Assembly: GCF_020179425.1 (NCBI RefSeq)
Contig: NZ_JAILYM010000003.1
Coordinates: 186,001-250,000 of the forward strand
Origin: Novosphingobium percolationis
Lineage (GTDB): Bacteria; Pseudomonadota; Alphaproteobacteria; Sphingomonadales; Sphingomonadaceae
DNA length: 64,000 nt
Direction: 5' to 3'
In this document: positions 16,851 to 26,894 of the stretch, piece after piece
Layout: each line of letters begins with the position of its first letter
Numbering within the stretch: position 1 is the stretch's first letter
Program-made: the position numbers and the translations under genes
The notes under the pieces: generated by a model
The model's input: the letters and a program-made list of their open reading frames with translations, nothing else
What the model was told of the DNA's origin: nothing
Databases searched by the model: none

Positions 16851-17548
16851 GTGCTCCCGACAAAGTGATCGTCGACATCTGGTCCGACGTGATGTGCCCG
16901 TGGTGCGTGATCGGCACGCGCCAGCTGGAAAAGGCGCTCGACACGCTGGAAGGCGAGATCGAGGCGGAGATCCGCTTCCATCCCTTCGAGCTGAACCCCG
17001 ACATGCCGCCCGAAGGCGAGGACAGCGCCGCGCATATCCGGCGCAAGTATGGCACTTCGCCCGAACAGGCGGCGGAAGGGCGCTCGCGCATGAAGGCGAT
17101 CGGCGAAAGCGCGGGCTATTCGTTCGACTATACGGGCGAAGGCGAGGCGCCGCCTGCGTGGATGTGGAACACGAGGTTGGCGCATCGCCTGCTGGTGTGG
17201 GCGCTGCGCGATCTGGGGCCGCAGGTGCAGGGGCGGCTGAAGCACGCGATGTTCGATGCGCATTTCCAGCAGCGCCGCGCCATGGCCGACCGCGACGTGC
17301 TGCTCGACATCGCGGAGGAGACGGGGCTCGACCGCAATGCTGCCGAGGCCGCGCTGGACGATCCCGAGATCGACCGGCTGGTCATGGCCGGGCAGCGGCA
17401 GGCGTGGGACATGAACGTCAGCGGCGTGCCCGCGATGGTCATCAACGGCAAATTCATGGTTCCGGGCGCGCAGGACCCGCAGACGTACGCCAACGTGCTG
17501 CGCAAGGTGGTGCAGAAGGAACGCGAGCGGGCGGCAGAAGCGGGCTAG
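16847..17548 (+). CDS. FrnE-like DsbA family oxidoreductase
   Basis: Cytoplasmic thioredoxin-fold protein of the FrnE/2-hydroxychromene-2-carboxylate isomerase-like group. 233 residues without a signal peptide. Seen: VDIWSDVMCPWC with C17-P-W-C20, FHPFELNPDMP, a helical insert, and the cis-Pro loop SGVPAMVING near 197. FrnE-type proteins are linked to disulfide handling in oxidative stress and polyketide tailoring; the exact role here is not readable. The ATG overlaps the nudC stop (ATGA). Confidence 0.87.
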   Translation: MSAPDKVIVDIWSDVMCPWCVIGTRQLEKALDTLEGEIEAEIRFHPFELNPDMPPEGEDSAAHIRRKYGTSPEQAAEGRSRMKAIGESAGYSFDYTGEGEAPPAWMWNTRLAHRLLVWALRDLGPQVQGRLKHAMFDAHFQQRRAMADRDVLLDIAEETGLDRNAAEAALDDPEIDRLVMAGQRQAWDMNVSGVPAMVINGKFMVPGAQDPQTYANVLRKVVQKERERAAEAG

Positions 17549-17615
17549 GAGGCTGGAGCCTGCACAAGGTTCCCGCTAGGGGCGACGATCACGCTGACCA
17601 CAAGGAAAGGGCGCC

Positions 17616-17861
17616 ATGACCACGCCGGAGTCGCTGCAGGATCACTTCGCCCACTGCATTCAGGTGCTGGGCGGCACCACTGCCAGTTCGCGGCGGCTGG
17701 GAATCGATGAACGCGCCCTGCGCCGCTTCGTGAGCGGCGAACGAGAGATCAGCCCGAGGCTGCTGAAGGACACCGCCGAGGCCTTACGCTCGCTGGTAGC
17801 CGAAGCGACGGCGGCGGAGGAGCATATTGCCGCTGCGTTGGGGGCGTCCGGGGAGGCGTAG
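17616..17861 (+). CDS. small helix-turn-helix-like protein
   Basis: 81 residues of unknown function. The central part, TTASSRRLGIDERALRRFVS followed by GEREISPRLLKDTAEAL, has the helix pattern of Cro/XRE-like DNA-binding domains: an arginine-rich recognition helix and a PPxxL-like last helix. No sensor domain is present. It has its own ribosome binding site (AAAGGGCGCC before the ATG). Its position after a FrnE-like gene suggests no clear pathway; it may be a small housekeeping regulator or adaptor. Confidence 0.65.
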   Translation: MTTPESLQDHFAHCIQVLGGTTASSRRLGIDERALRRFVSGEREISPRLLKDTAEALRSLVAEATAAEEHIAAALGASGEA

Positions 17862-17998
17862 CGGGCGCTGCTCATGCCGGTGGCGTAAGCTATGTGGGGC
17901 GGATGCGTCCGCGTCCCCCCTTTCCTGCCGCTTCGGCACCCTGCCTAACCATTGAAACCTACCATCGCCCAGGGCTTCACCTTGGGCCCGCTGTTGGG

Positions 17999-18050
17999 GC
18001 GCCTGACAAGGAAGCGGGATCCCGGGTCAAGCCCGGGATGACGAGGGTAG
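17999..18050. repeat. REP-like intergenic palindrome
   Basis: Perfect hairpin ATCCCGGG (18019-18026), loop TCAAG, CCCGGGAT (18032-18039), followed by GACGAGG. This is a repetitive-extragenic-palindrome-like sequence common between genes in sphingomonads and other alphaproteobacteria. A translated reading (HPGLDPGSR) is an artefact of the repeat. It lies in the 210-base gap between the small HTH gene and the convergent DUF1489 gene, which holds nothing else I can identify. Confidence 0.65.
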
Positions 18051-18071
18051 GGTGAGGGGGCGGTGGCCGCC

Positions 18072-18464
18072 TTACACCAGTCCCAGCTTCGCCAGCTCAC
18101 CGGCCAGCGATGGCGGCAGCATCTCCGCGCTTTCGCCGTCGGCCAGATCACGCGGCGCGTCGGCGTCGGCCAGATAGCGCCAGCCCTGGTGGGCGCGCTT
18201 GGGTTTGGGGTGAACGTCGATCAGCTTGGCCGAAATGACGATGGCGGTGCGGCCATCGGGCGTTTCCTCGAAGCCGAGGATTTCCGAGCGCGCGACAAGC
18301 TGGTGCTTGAGGATCCAGAACAGCGAGCCGCCGACCATCTCTTCATGCCGCTTGGGCAGATAGCGCGTGGTCAGGCGCGCTTCGGTGCCGCGGGAGGCGA
18401 ACCAGCCGTGGACTTCTTCCAGCGATTGCGCCCCGTAGGCGACCTTGGTCATGTGCAGCGGCAT
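18072..18464 (-). CDS. DUF1489 family protein
   Basis: 130-residue conserved alphaproteobacterial protein of unknown function. Family features seen: the start MPLHMTKVAYGAQSLEE, then TRYLPKRHEEMVGGSLFWI, LVARSEILGF and HPKPKRAHQGWRYL. Soluble, no cysteines of note. Its start lies 43 bases after the mgtE stop on the same strand, so it may be cotranscribed with mgtE. Confidence 0.85.
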   Translation of the reverse strand: MPLHMTKVAYGAQSLEEVHGWFASRGTEARLTTRYLPKRHEEMVGGSLFWILKHQLVARSEILGFEETPDGRTAIVISAKLIDVHPKPKRAHQGWRYLADADAPRDLADGESAEMLPPSLAGELAKLGLV

Positions 18465-18507
18465 GAGGACGAGATAGGCAGCGTCGGGCGCGCTTGCAAA
18501 CCGGCCT

Positions 18508-19965
18508 TCAGTGCAGCGCGAACAGTTCGGCCAGGCCGAGGAAGAAGAAGAAGCCGAAGGTATCGGTCATCGTGGTGACGAAGACGGTCGAGGTGACGGC
18601 GGGGTCGATCTTCAGCTTGTCGAGCCCCAAGGGGATCAGCACGCCCGAAAGCCCGGCGTTGATGCTGTTGAGGATCATCGCCAGCAGCAGCACGAACGAC
18701 AGCATCCAGTCCTGATAGATGACCTGGCAGGTCAACGCCATCAGCAGGCCGAGGCCCCAGCCGTTGGCGGACGCGATCCACCATTCGCGCACGATCATGC
18801 GCCAGGTGTTCGAACTGGTCAGCTGGTTGGTCGCGAGCGCGCGCACCGTCACCGTCATCGTCTGGGTGGCGGCATTGCCACCCATGCCGGTTACAATGGG
18901 CATCAGGACCGCCAGCGTGACCAGCCGGGTGATGGTGGCTTCGAACAGGGCGACCACAGATGAGGCAAGGATCGCGGTGCCAAGGTTGATGAACAGCCAG
19001 ACCATGCGCGTGCGGATGGTGCGCGGCAGCGGCTCGTTGATGTCGCCTTCGCCTGCGCCCGACAGCAGCAGGGCGTCCTCGCCCGCTTCTTCCTGGATGA
19101 TGTGGACGACGTCGTCGACGGTGATCTGGCCGACAAGGCGACCGGCATCGTCGACCACCGCGGCCGAGATCAGCGCGTACTTCTGGAAGCGGAGCGCTAC
19201 CTCTTCCTGATCCATGGTCACCGGGATCAGCGTCTGGTCGCGCTTCATCACGTCGGCCAGCGCGACGCTGCGCGGGGCGCGCAGGATCCACGAGAGCATG
19301 CAGGTGCCGACCGGGCGATGCTTGGGGTCGACGATGAAGACTTCCCAGAACTCGGTGGCGAGATCGCGCCCTTCGCGCATGTAGTCGATCAGGTCGCCCA
19401 CGGTCAGGTGTTCGGGCACCGCGATGAAATCGCGGCTCATCAGGCGGCCTGCGGATTCTTCCGGGAAGGACAACGCGGATTCGATGGCCGCGCGGTCTTC
19501 CGGCTCCATCTCGGCGAGGACGGCCTGCTGGTCCTCCTCGTCGAGATCCTCGATCATGGCGACGGCGTCGTCCGTCTCCATCTGCTCGGCGAGTTCGGCG
19601 ACCTCTTCCGGCTCGAGATCGTCGACCAGATCCTCGCGGACCCAGTCGTTCATCTCGGCCATCACCTCGGAGCCGAGCAGGTCGTTGATCGCGCGCGCCA
19701 GCGGGGCGCGGTAGTCCGAGCCGATCAGTTCGAAAAGGTCGGCCACGTCTGCCGGGTGGAGCGGCTCTACGAGGTTGTAGACGCGCTCCTGATCGTCGGC
19801 ATCGAGCGCTTCGGCAACCTTGCGGATGAAGCGCGGCTTGAGCGTGTTATCGTCTTGATCGAGGCTTTCCGAATGGCGCGATTCATCGACCGGCGGCGTG
19901 TCTCCCGCTTGGTCGGGGAGGCCGTCGGCAAGGAGAGTCTCGACCCGGTCTTCCTCGCGCTCCAT
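18508..19965 (-). CDS. mgtE: magnesium transporter MgtE
   Basis: Mg2+-gated magnesium channel. 485 residues in the standard order: acidic N domain (VYNLVEPLHPADVADLFELI; DLEPEEVAELAEQME), two CBS domains (about 155-275), a connecting helix and five membrane helices in the C-terminal third with the conserved segment VLMPIVTGMGGNAATQT of the pore. The N-terminal 40 residues before the N domain are poorly conserved. No M-box riboswitch is evident in the 110-base gap shared with the divergent cyclophilin gene. Confidence 0.93.
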   Translation of the reverse strand: MEREEDRVETLLADGLPDQAGDTPPVDESRHSESLDQDDNTLKPRFIRKVAEALDADDQERVYNLVEPLHPADVADLFELIGSDYRAPLARAINDLLGSEVMAEMNDWVREDLVDDLEPEEVAELAEQMETDDAVAMIEDLDEEDQQAVLAEMEPEDRAAIESALSFPEESAGRLMSRDFIAVPEHLTVGDLIDYMREGRDLATEFWEVFIVDPKHRPVGTCMLSWILRAPRSVALADVMKRDQTLIPVTMDQEEVALRFQKYALISAAVVDDAGRLVGQITVDDVVHIIQEEAGEDALLLSGAGEGDINEPLPRTIRTRMVWLFINLGTAILASSVVALFEATITRLVTLAVLMPIVTGMGGNAATQTMTVTVRALATNQLTSSNTWRMIVREWWIASANGWGLGLLMALTCQVIYQDWMLSFVLLLAMILNSINAGLSGVLIPLGLDKLKIDPAVTSTVFVTTMTDTFGFFFFLGLAELFALH

Positions 19966-20077
19966 CGGGTCGGGATTAGGCGATGGTCGGCCAAAAGCAA
20001 CCGCCTTGGCCTCGCCCCCGTGACTTTGTTGGGGAAGCCCCTATATCGGCGGGCAAACGATAGAGGAACGCAACTCC

Positions 20078-22208
<2,131 letters not shown>

Positions 22209-22279
22209 GCGGGTGCATTTACCCTTGAGCGGCGCGGCCCTGTGCGCGTTGGCGGGCAAGGGGCGGAAATTCGGGTAAA

Positions 22280-22310
22280 CGCAAGGCACGTAGAGCTGCG
22301 CAGCCTTGCG
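22280..22310 (+). other. stem-loop in the leader of the protease gene
   Basis: CGCAAGGC (22280-22287) pairs perfectly with GCCTTGCG (22303-22310); the 15-base loop contains most of the palindrome GCTGCGCAGC. No T-run follows, so it is not a simple terminator. It lies about 90 bases before the serralysin-like start in the 189-base gap and could be an mRNA structure or an operator. Role unknown. Confidence 0.4.
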
Positions 22311-22397
22311 GCCCCGGGATTATCTCGAAGTTCAGGCCTGGCGGGCATTCCCGATCGCGCAGGGCACGCGGTTCCACCCTGCGCGGAGGCACTGCCG

Positions 22398-24146
22398 ATG
22401 GCGCTCTATACCCAGACCTCGCCGGTCGCTCGCTATGGCCTGAGCGGCAACAAGTTCATCGACGGGCTGCTTCCCGGTCTCGTCAGTTCGCGCGTGGCGT
22501 GGTCGACCAAGGATGCAGGCGGCGTCACGCAAGTGACGTACAGCTTCCCTTGGGTCGATGGCGCGGCCAGCGTCTTTGCACCCAACTATGGGCGGGGCGA
22601 GAACGTGGCGGCGGTCACGGCGCCGGTCAGCGCGGCGCAGGCGCAGCAGATCGCCGGGGCGTTCACCGCATGGTCGAACGTGGCCAACGTGGCCTTCATG
22701 CAAGTGGCCGAGACTGCGGACGGGACGGTCGGTGATATCCGCGTCGCCTTCACCTCGGCGGTGCCGGGCGCCTACTGGGGCTATGCGCTGGGCGTGTCGG
22801 ACGGGATGAGCAACGCCCACGGCGACATCTGGATCGATGATTCGATCATCGGCCAGTCCTTTGCGCCGGGCACTTACAACTACATGGCGATGATGCACGA
22901 GATCGGCCATGCGCTGGGCCTCAAGCATCCGTTCGAAGGCGCAAAGATCCCTTCGGGCTTCGACAACCGGCGCTACACGATCATGTCGTACACCGATCCC
23001 GACAAGGTCTGGTGGCACAAACCCGAAACCGGAGCCAACGAATACCTGATCAAGTCGCCGATGGTCTACGACATCCTGGCCATCCAGAAGATCTACGGCG
23101 CGAACATGGCGTGGCACACCGGCGACGATGTCTACGCCTTCTCCCCCACTGCGCCGTCGTTCGAGGCGATCTGGGATGCGGGCGGCACAGATACGTTCAG
23201 CGTCGCCGCCTTCTCCGGCGCCTGCACGATCGACCTGACGGCAGGCGCCTATTCTTCGCTGGGCTACGACACGGTCTCGCTCACGAAGAACATCGGCATC
23301 GCCTTCAACTGCACGATCGAGAACGCCATCGGCGGTGCGGGGGCGGACACCCTTCTGGGTAGCGCCACCGCCAATGGATTGAGTGGTGGTGGCGGCAACG
23401 ATGTGCTGCGGGGCAATGCAGGCGACGATGTGCTGAACGGCGAGGGTGACAACGACACGCTCGACGGCGGTGCAGGCAACGACGCGCTGGATGGCGGCGC
23501 AGGCGACGACCTGCTCGATGGTGGGGCGGGCGACGATGTGCTGACGGGTGGCGAAGGGATCGATGCCGCCAATTATTCCGCGATCCGCAGCGGCGTGAAG
23601 GTGGGGCTGGATATCCAGGGACTGCAGGCGACCGGCGCGGGGAACGACAGTCTTACGGGAATCGAGAACGTGGTGGGCGGCGCGGGCGCGGACCTGCTGG
23701 TGGGCGACGCCGGGGCCAACCGCCTGGAAGGCGGGGCAGGTGCCGACAGGCTCGTGGGCGGCGAAGGAGCGGACGTGCTGGTGGGCGGGGAAGGCCGCGA
23801 CCTGACCGTGGGTGGAGGCGGGGCGGACGTGTTCCGGTTCGCCACGATCAAGGAGTTGGCAGGCAAGGCCGCACCCGCCGCCGACGAGATCTACGATTTC
23901 AGCCATGCCGAGGGCGACCTGATCGACCTGTCGGCGCTCGATGCGATCAAGAGCACGACAAGTGTCAACGACGCTTTCACCTGGATTGGCGAGGCTGCCT
24001 TTACCAAGCACGCGGGCGAACTGCGCTATGCCGTGGCGCTGGGCGTGGGACTGGTGACAGGGGACATCGACGGCAACGGATCGGCCGATTTCGCCATTCG
24101 CATCGACGGGGGCGTGGCCCTCGTTGCCGAGGATTTCGTGCTGTAG
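22398..24146 (+). CDS. serralysin-like RTX zinc metalloprotease (M10)
   Basis: Secreted metzincin. 582 residues: zinc motif H167-E-I-G-H171-x5-H177 (MMHEIGHALGLKHP), Met-turn IMSY with Met196, then glycine-rich calcium-binding RTX nonapeptides (GGAGNDALDGGAGDDLLDGG type) at about 311-390 and 425-478, and a C-terminus ending EDFVL, an acidic residue then hydrophobic ones, as in type I secretion signals. No N-terminal signal peptide. Start at 22398 chosen for GGAGG nine bases upstream; longer in-frame starts lack it. No type I exporter or inhibitor gene is adjacent. Confidence 0.9.
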   Translation: MALYTQTSPVARYGLSGNKFIDGLLPGLVSSRVAWSTKDAGGVTQVTYSFPWVDGAASVFAPNYGRGENVAAVTAPVSAAQAQQIAGAFTAWSNVANVAFMQVAETADGTVGDIRVAFTSAVPGAYWGYALGVSDGMSNAHGDIWIDDSIIGQSFAPGTYNYMAMMHEIGHALGLKHPFEGAKIPSGFDNRRYTIMSYTDPDKVWWHKPETGANEYLIKSPMVYDILAIQKIYGANMAWHTGDDVYAFSPTAPSFEAIWDAGGTDTFSVAAFSGACTIDLTAGAYSSLGYDTVSLTKNIGIAFNCTIENAIGGAGADTLLGSATANGLSGGGGNDVLRGNAGDDVLNGEGDNDTLDGGAGNDALDGGAGDDLLDGGAGDDVLTGGEGIDAANYSAIRSGVKVGLDIQGLQATGAGNDSLTGIENVVGGAGADLLVGDAGANRLEGGAGADRLVGGEGADVLVGGEGRDLTVGGGGADVFRFATIKELAGKAAPAADEIYDFSHAEGDLIDLSALDAIKSTTSVNDAFTWIGEAAFTKHAGELRYAVALGVGLVTGDIDGNGSADFAIRIDGGVALVAEDFVL

Positions 24147-24149
24147 CGC

Positions 24150-24557
24150 TCAGCGCAGCAGCAGGCGGCTTTCGGTCACTTCGATCACGGGCACTTCCCA
24201 TGGATGGGCGGACATCAGTGCGGCAAGGGCGGCGTCGACGTCGGTTTCTGCCGCATCGTCGCGCAGCCATGTCGTGACGGTGACGGTGGGCGAGAACGTG
24301 GTTTCGTCTGCCGTGCCGAGCGTGGGCACGGCATCGGGGCCGGGGGTGAATGTCTCCCAGCCGAGCGCGATTTCGGCGACGCCGTTGTAGAGGCCGAAGT
24401 CGCCGAGCGCCGGCTGATCGCGTACGATGGCGAGCATGGCATACAGCACCGGGTCGCGCTCCATCGCGGCGCTTTCGCCTGCCAGCAGCGCGGCCAGCGT
24501 CTCAGGCGCGACGGGCACGTGGATGCGTACCGCGCGCACTGTGCGGAACGCGATCAC
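24150..24557 (-). CDS. hypothetical protein coupled to lysR
   Basis: 135 residues, not confidently recognised. The start is taken as GTG at 24557, which forms a GTGA overlap with the stop of the upstream lysR gene; the upstream extension to 24626 would lie inside lysR. Seen: RAVRIHVPVAPETLAALLAG, an aromatic middle GLYNGVAEIALGWETF, and a closing AHPWEVPVIEVTES with beta-alpha-beta character, distantly like the CutA/NIF3-insert type of small dimeric fold. No signal peptide or cysteines. Its end is 3 bases from the convergent protease stop. Confidence 0.6.
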   Translation of the reverse strand: MIAFRTVRAVRIHVPVAPETLAALLAGESAAMERDPVLYAMLAIVRDQPALGDFGLYNGVAEIALGWETFTPGPDAVPTLGTADETTFSPTVTVTTWLRDDAAETDVDAALAALMSAHPWEVPVIEVTESRLLLR

Positions 24558-25435
24558 AGGCCCGCCTTCAGCATCCAGTCGTGGAACAGCCGCACCGGGC
24601 GCGATTGCAGCGCGCGCGGGCGACACACGAACCAGTAGGAATAGGGGCTGTCGACGTCGATGTCGTAGACCCGCGCCAGACGGGGATCGTGGCTGCGCAC
24701 GTAGTGGTCATCGTGCATGATCGCGATGCCCAGCCCTTGCGCGGCGGCTTCGAGGATCAGCTGGCCCGAATCGAAGTGGTCGATCGCGGCGGGTTCCAGC
24801 GCCTCGATGTGGAGGGCGCGCTTCCACGCCTCGAAGCTCATCGGCAGGTCGTTATGGATCAGGAACGTCTGCTTCGACAGCTTGGCGACATCGGGGCGCG
24901 GGCCCAGTTCCTCGACCAGCGCCTTGGACGCGATGGCGTGGACGCGGTTGTGATCGAGCCGCACCGAATGGAGCGTCGCGTCCGGCCCTTCGGACAGGAT
25001 GATCGCGGCGTCGATGGTGTCGCCCAGCTTGGTTTCGGCGACGTTCGAGCTGTCGATGTCGATATGCAACTGCGGGTGCAGGCGGCGCAGCTCGCCAAGC
25101 CGTGGGAACAGACGCTGGCTGCCGAACAGCGGCAGCACGCCAAGGCGCAGGCGCATGACCTTGCCGGTATCGACCAGCCGGTCGATGCGGTCGGTCATCT
25201 CGTCCATCAGCGGCGCGACCGCGTCGTAGAGCGACTGTCCTTCGTCGGTCAGCTTGAGCATCTGGTGCTTGCGTTCGAACAGCGGCTTGCCGACGAATTC
25301 CTCCAGCGCGGCCAGGCGGCGCGACAGCGCGGACGGGCTGAGCGCAAGTTCCGCCGCTGCGGTCTTTGCGCTTCCGGCGCGCACGACGCGGATGAAGGCT
25401 TCGAGCGAGCGCAGCGGGGGCAGGCGGCGGATCAT
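24554..25435 (-). CDS. LysR-family transcriptional regulator (GcvA-like)
   Basis: 293 residues. N-terminal winged helix PPLRSLEAFIRVVRAGSAKTAAAELALSPSALSRRL (split across residues 5-40), then the periplasmic-binding-protein-like effector domain with RLGVLPLFGS and LEAAAQGLGIAIMHDDHY, typical of the GcvA subgroup. The ATG overlaps the corC-type gene stop (ATGA), and the stop overlaps the next gene, so the regulator is embedded in a coupled operon rather than divergent from a target. Inducer and target unknown; the coupled downstream gene is the obvious candidate partner. Confidence 0.85.
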   Translation of the reverse strand: MIRRLPPLRSLEAFIRVVRAGSAKTAAAELALSPSALSRRLAALEEFVGKPLFERKHQMLKLTDEGQSLYDAVAPLMDEMTDRIDRLVDTGKVMRLRLGVLPLFGSQRLFPRLGELRRLHPQLHIDIDSSNVAETKLGDTIDAAIILSEGPDATLHSVRLDHNRVHAIASKALVEELGPRPDVAKLSKQTFLIHNDLPMSFEAWKRALHIEALEPAAIDHFDSGQLILEAAAQGLGIAIMHDDHYVRSHDPRLARVYDIDVDSPYSYWFVCRPRALQSRPVRLFHDWMLKAGL

Positions 25436-26370
25436 TCTTCCTCGGCCTCGGGCGGCTTGGGGGCATGGAGGCGCAGGCGGGTGAGCCGGCGTTCGTCGCC
25501 CTCGGTGACTTCGATGCGCCAGCCGCTGGCGTGTTCGAGCACGCGACCGACCGGCGGAACTTCACCCGCGAGCATCACCGCGAGTCCGCCGAGCGTATCG
25601 ACGTCTTCTTCCACTTCGGCAAGTCGGGGATCGACGATTTCCCTTACGTCATCCAGTTCCGCGCGCGCATCGGCGTCCCATGTATCGGGATCGAGACGGG
25701 TCAGCAGTTCCTCGGGCGCGTCGTCGTGCTCGTCCTCGATCTCGCCGACGATTTCCTCGACCAGATCCTCGATCGTGATGATGCCGTCTGTGCCCGAATA
25801 TTCGTCGATCACCACCGCAAGGTGCGTGCGGCTGGCGCGCATGTCGGCCAGCACGTCGATCGCGCCGCGCGCCTGCGGCACGAACAGCGGCTGGCGCAGC
25901 AGCGAGAGCCAGTCGGCAGGCGGTGCCTTCTTTTCGAGCGCGAGCGCGGCGAGGTGCGGGAACACGTCCTTGATGTGGATCATGCCGATCACTTCATCGA
26001 GCGTGTCGCGATAGACGGGCAGGCGGCTGTGGCCGTGTTCGGCGAAGGCTTCGACCACCTGCTGAAAGGTGGAGTCGGCCGGAATCGCGACAATCTGCCC
26101 GCGTGGAATGGCGACGTCATCGGCATCGTGCTCGCTGAAATGGAGCAGGTTCTTGAGCATCTGGCGTTCGAGCGGGACAAGATCGCCGTCCACGCCTTCG
26201 TCGTGGCCCGGCTCGTGCTCGTGCTCCTCGATCGCTTCCTCGATCTGCGCGCGCAGCGACTGATCGTGGTCCGGACCCCGGAAAAAAGCCTTGATCGCGC
26301 GCCATAGCGCGCCGTTACTGTCTCCGTCTCCCGATCGGCTCTCGCCTGCGGAGCCGCTGCCTTCGGCCAC
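25432..26370 (-). CDS. HlyC/CorC-type protein with paired CBS domains
   Basis: 312 residues: a CBS pair (IPRGQIVAIPADSTFQQVVEAF; SRLPVYRDTLDEVIGMIHIKD; LADMRASRTHLAVVIDEYSGTDGIITIEDL), then the CorC_HlyC C-terminal domain, with no membrane domain. Alphaproteobacterial homologues lie between ybeY and lnt and are implicated in ion homeostasis. The start is GTG at 26370 with AGGGGAA upstream, 20 bases after ybeY. In place of lnt, a lysR gene overlaps the stop. Confidence 0.88.
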   Translation of the reverse strand: MAEGSGSAGESRSGDGDSNGALWRAIKAFFRGPDHDQSLRAQIEEAIEEHEHEPGHDEGVDGDLVPLERQMLKNLLHFSEHDADDVAIPRGQIVAIPADSTFQQVVEAFAEHGHSRLPVYRDTLDEVIGMIHIKDVFPHLAALALEKKAPPADWLSLLRQPLFVPQARGAIDVLADMRASRTHLAVVIDEYSGTDGIITIEDLVEEIVGEIEDEHDDAPEELLTRLDPDTWDADARAELDDVREIVDPRLAEVEEDVDTLGGLAVMLAGEVPPVGRVLEHASGWRIEVTEGDERRLTRLRLHAPKPPEAEEE

Positions 26371-26390
26371 TGTCTGTGTTCCCCTGCTGG

Positions 26391-26894
26391 TCAATCTTCG
26401 ACCGCATATGGGTCGGCGATGCCGATCAGTGCAAGCGCCTTCCTTTCCAGCGCTTCCATTTCCTCGGCTTCGGCCTCGCCCAGTTCGTGATCGTAGCCCG
26501 CCAGATGCAGCAATCCGTGGATCACGAGGTGGCTGGCGTGGACGTCGACGCTCACGCCCTTTTCGCCCGCTTCGCGCGCGCAGACCCCGTGCGCCAGGAT
26601 CAGGTCGCCCAGCATGCCGGGCGCGCCTTCGTTGCTGGCGGCGGCGAGCACTTCCTCGCGGCTCAGCATGGGGAAGGACAGCACGTTGGTCGGCTTGTCC
26701 TTGGCACGCCATTGCTTGTTGAGCGCGTGGACTTCCTCGTCATCGGCCATGACGAGGCTGACCAGCAGGTTGTCGTGCGCCAGTTCGGGTGCGACTTGCG
26801 CAATGGCTTCAGCGGCGCGGTTGGCCAGGTCTTCCCAGTCGGTGTCCTCGCCCCATACGGGGTCGATGTCGATTTCGAGAATCGGCGCGGTCAA
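26391..26894 (-). CDS. ybeY: endoribonuclease YbeY (16S rRNA maturation)
   Basis: Zinc-dependent single-strand RNase needed for 16S 3' end processing and ribosome quality control. 167 residues. Seen: the core NVLSFPMLS segment, LGDLILAHGVCAREA and the metal motif HGLLHLAGYDHE, i.e. H-x3-H-x5-H. The ATG overlaps the phoH stop (ATGA), as in most proteobacteria where phoH-ybeY-corC form one operon. Confidence 0.93.
   Translation of the reverse strand: MTAPILEIDIDPVWGEDTDWEDLANRAAEAIAQVAPELAHDNLLVSLVMADDEEVHALNKQWRAKDKPTNVLSFPMLSREEVLAAASNEGAPGMLGDLILAHGVCAREAGEKGVSVDVHASHLVIHGLLHLAGYDHELGEAEAEEMEALERKALALIGIADPYAVED

Noticed and set aside
17945..18151. Small minus-strand open frame with the segment HPGLDPGSR
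   Set aside because: This peptide is the familiar false translation of the REP-like hairpin at 18019-18039; no ribosome binding site and no conserved remainder.
19966..20077. M-box magnesium riboswitch upstream of mgtE
   Set aside because: Only 112 bases lie between mgtE and the cyclophilin gene, and I see none of the conserved M-box helices.
23330..23835. Repetitive DNA that might be a tandem repeat locus or CRISPR-like array
   Set aside because: It encodes RTX nonapeptides in frame with the metalloprotease; period and divergence fit protein repeats, and there are no spacers.
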